DNA from: Phycicoccus avicenniae_A
Lineage (GTDB): Bacteria; Actinomycetota; Actinomycetes; Actinomycetales; Dermatophilaceae
Assembly: GCF_050496545.1 (NCBI RefSeq)
Contig: NZ_JBNVZV010000002.1
Coordinates: forward strand, 186,001 to 250,000
Length of the DNA stretch: 64,000 bases
Direction of reading: 5' to 3'
Shown: piece by piece, positions 62,748 to 64,000 of the stretch
Numbering within the stretch: position 1 is the stretch's first letter
How the letters are laid out: the number at the start of each line of letters is the position of its first letter
The notes under the pieces: generated by a model
What the model was told of the DNA's origin: nothing
What the model saw: only the letters and a program-made list of their open reading frames with translations
Database searches by the model: none
Program-made: the position numbers and the translations under genes

Positions 62748-63478
62748 GGGCTCGGGAGACGGCGGGGCTCGAGGCGCTCCTCGTGCGCGGCGTCGCCGTC
62801 GCGAGTCACGACGTAGGCGCCCTTGCCGTCACGCTCGGACACCGCCTCGACGAGCTCGGTGCCCCGGTAGACGAGGCCGACGCCGTCGTCGCTGCAGTGC
62901 GTCTCCGGCAGCGTGCCGTCGGCGACGAGCCGGTGCACCAGCGGTCGGCGGCGTTCCTCGGAGTCGTAGTGGACGCCGTTGCCGTAGGGGAGCAGGCCGA
63001 GGCCGTTCGTCACGGCCCGCAGCTCCGGGCCGAAGGAGTCGGTGGTGCCGCCGAGGTACCAGCAGATCGAGCCCGCAGACACCCCGGCGAGGACGACGCC
63101 GGCCTGCCACGCGGCGCGCATCGCGGGTCGCAGGTCGTGGACGTCCCAGACGGCGAGCAGGTTGGCCACGGAGCCGCCGTTGACCCACACCACGTCCTGC
63201 TCGAGGAGGTGGGCGGCGGGGTCGTCGAGGTTGGGCATCGGGAAGAGGGAGAGCACGGTCGTGTCGAACCCGGCGAGCCGGCCGGCCTCCAGTGCCCGGA
63301 ACGAGAAGGCCTCGGGGTCACCGGAGGCGGTGCCCACGAAGGTCACCCGGGGCCGCCGGCCGTGGGCACCGGAGAGCTCGACGGCGTGGTGGACGAGCGC
63401 GTCGAACTCCAGCCAGGTGCGGTGTCCCGGGCGGTAGCCGCCGGAGGTGGCGAGGATCGTCGGTCGGTCGGTGCTCAT
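62744..63478 (-). CDS. S51 family peptidase (dipeptidase E-like)
   Basis: The 244-residue cytosolic protein starts at ATG 63478. ILATSGGYRPG, FVGTASGDPEAF, VWVNGGSVANLLAVW and the nucleophile elbow AGVSAGSICWYLGG (Ser134) define the S51 family. The acidic and His residues GVHYDSEERR lie downstream. Dipeptidase E enzymes cleave Asp-X dipeptides. TAGGGT 6 nt upstream of the ATG indicates a leaderless mRNA shared with the MBL-fold gene. Confidence 0.9.
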   Translation of the reverse strand: MSTDRPTILATSGGYRPGHRTWLEFDALVHHAVELSGAHGRRPRVTFVGTASGDPEAFSFRALEAGRLAGFDTTVLSLFPMPNLDDPAAHLLEQDVVWVNGGSVANLLAVWDVHDLRPAMRAAWQAGVVLAGVSAGSICWYLGGTTDSFGPELRAVTNGLGLLPYGNGVHYDSEERRRPLVHRLVADGTLPETHCSDDGVGLVYRGTELVEAVSERDGKGAYVVTRDGDAAHEERLEPRRLPSP

Positions 63479-63484
63479 CGCGCC

Positions 63485-63490
63485 ACCCTA
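63485..63490 (-). promoter_or_regulatory. S51 peptidase -10 (TAGGGT), leaderless start
   Basis: The minus strand reads TAGGGT, 6 nt, ATG 63478. Confidence 0.55.
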
Positions 63491-63546
63491 CGGAGGGCTG
63501 TGGAAAACCTCGCGGGCGTTTCCGGCTGTTCGGGCACGGTGGGGCG

Positions 63547-64000
63547 ATGGAGACGACGAGCCCACCGGAGGTCCCGGGAGTCGAGCTGGGGCGGCTGCTC
63601 GGGCGCGGTGGGTCCTCCGAGGTCTGGGAGGGGGTGCTGCTCGAGGGCTGCCGGCCGGTCGCGGTCAAGGTCGCGGGCGGTGATGCCGAGGCCGCCGCCA
63701 CCGCCGTGCGCGAGGCGGCGGTCTCGGCGCGTGTCGCCAGCGAGCACGTGCTCACCGTGGAGGCCTGCACGGCGCTGCCCGACGGCCGGGTCGCCCTCGT
63801 CATGCCGCTGCTGCGCGGGGGCAGCCTCGCCGCGCTCGTCCGGGCCCGGGGGCACCTCGGGCCGGGTGAGGTCGTCACCGTGCTTGCACCGCTGGCCGGC
63901 GCGCTGGGGCGGCTCCACGCGGCCGGGGTGGTGCACGGCGACGTCTCGCCCGGCAACGTCCTGCTCGACCTCGACGGCCGGCCCGTGCTCGCCGACCTCG
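63547..64000 (+). CDS. Serine/threonine protein kinase-like protein, 5' part
   Basis: The frame from ATG 63547 stays open to the window edge (151 codons). It has the kinase N-lobe: LGRLLGRGGSSEVWEG (Gly-rich loop, 14-29), the ATP-anchoring Lys in VAVKVAGG (about 45), and in the C-lobe VVHGDVSPGNVLLDLDG (about 130-146), ending at VLADL, just where the DFG-like motif should follow. The catalytic loop has HGD instead of HRD, so this is a non-RD kinase, a type common in actinobacteria. The rest of the gene, including any membrane segment or sensor domain, is outside the window. Confidence 0.83.
   Translation, partial: METTSPPEVPGVELGRLLGRGGSSEVWEGVLLEGCRPVAVKVAGGDAEAAATAVREAAVSARVASEHVLTVEACTALPDGRVALVMPLLRGGSLAALVRARGHLGPGEVVTVLAPLAGALGRLHAAGVVHGDVSPGNVLLDLDGRPVLADL

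Overview
The window is very GC-rich chromosomal DNA from an actinobacterium. Gene content and order (a complete actinobacterial dcw cluster, a glnA-RDD-DUF4191-lipA-lipB block, a mycothiol-type enzyme family, no ftsA, a DAP-type MurE) fit the order Micrococcales, most likely the Intrasporangiaceae/Dermatophilaceae; the family assignment is inference. It is core genome: there are no insertion sequences, prophage, CRISPR array, rRNA or tRNA. The only clearly accessory-looking gene is a DUF222-HNH gene.

Layout. (1) 1-4128: tail of an EcsC-family gene, a DUF1232 protein, a DUF4192 protein, metX behind a SAM-IV-type riboswitch, and a small universal stress protein. (2) 4231-5941: primary sigma factor gene with its own TATAAT promoter and a strong bidirectional terminator. 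(3) 5959-10548, minus strand: moxR - DUF58 - transglutaminase/TgpA operon, divergent from mraZ. (4) 10936-30649: the dcw cluster mraZ-rsmH-ftsL-ftsI-murE-murF-mraY-murD-ftsW-murG-murC-ftsQ-ftsZ-pgeF-yggS-sepF-yggT-divIVA; most junctions are 4-nt ATGA/GTGA overlaps, so translation is probably coupled. (5) 30822-36945: a DksA/TraR-like protein with a histone-H1-like tail, lspA, a pseudouridine synthase and dnaE. (6) 37099-43916: secreted 5'-nucleotidase, S9 peptidase, tandem universal stress protein and a two-domain S51 (cyanophycinase-like) exported protein. (7) 43988-52122: mtnA, a satD-like gene plus a membrane-protein gene behind twin operators, a class II aldolase, small enzymes of uncertain role and a secreted TIM-barrel protein. 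(8) 52244-58578, minus strand except the RDD gene: glnA under a GlnR-type box, DUF222-HNH, RDD, DUF4191, lipA, lipB. (9) 58650-64000: MMPL transporter, Gfo/Idh/MocA oxidoreductase, MBL-fold hydrolase, S51 peptidase and the start of a protein kinase gene.

Regulation stands out. Many genes have a TANNNT -10 element (mostly TAGGGT or TAGGCT) only 6-8 nt before the start codon, which predicts leaderless mRNAs. Recognisable sites are a SAM-IV riboswitch (metX), MraZ-box-like repeats facing both mraZ and the divergent moxR operon, a four-half-site GlnR box (glnA), an 11-bp direct repeat before ftsZ, and two TGAAG-N7-CTTCA palindromes over the satD promoter. The best candidate for a little-described system is the SatD-like/membrane-protein pair: the SatD-like protein appears to join a nucleotide-cyclase-like domain to a helix-turn-helix and is preceded by its probable twin operators.
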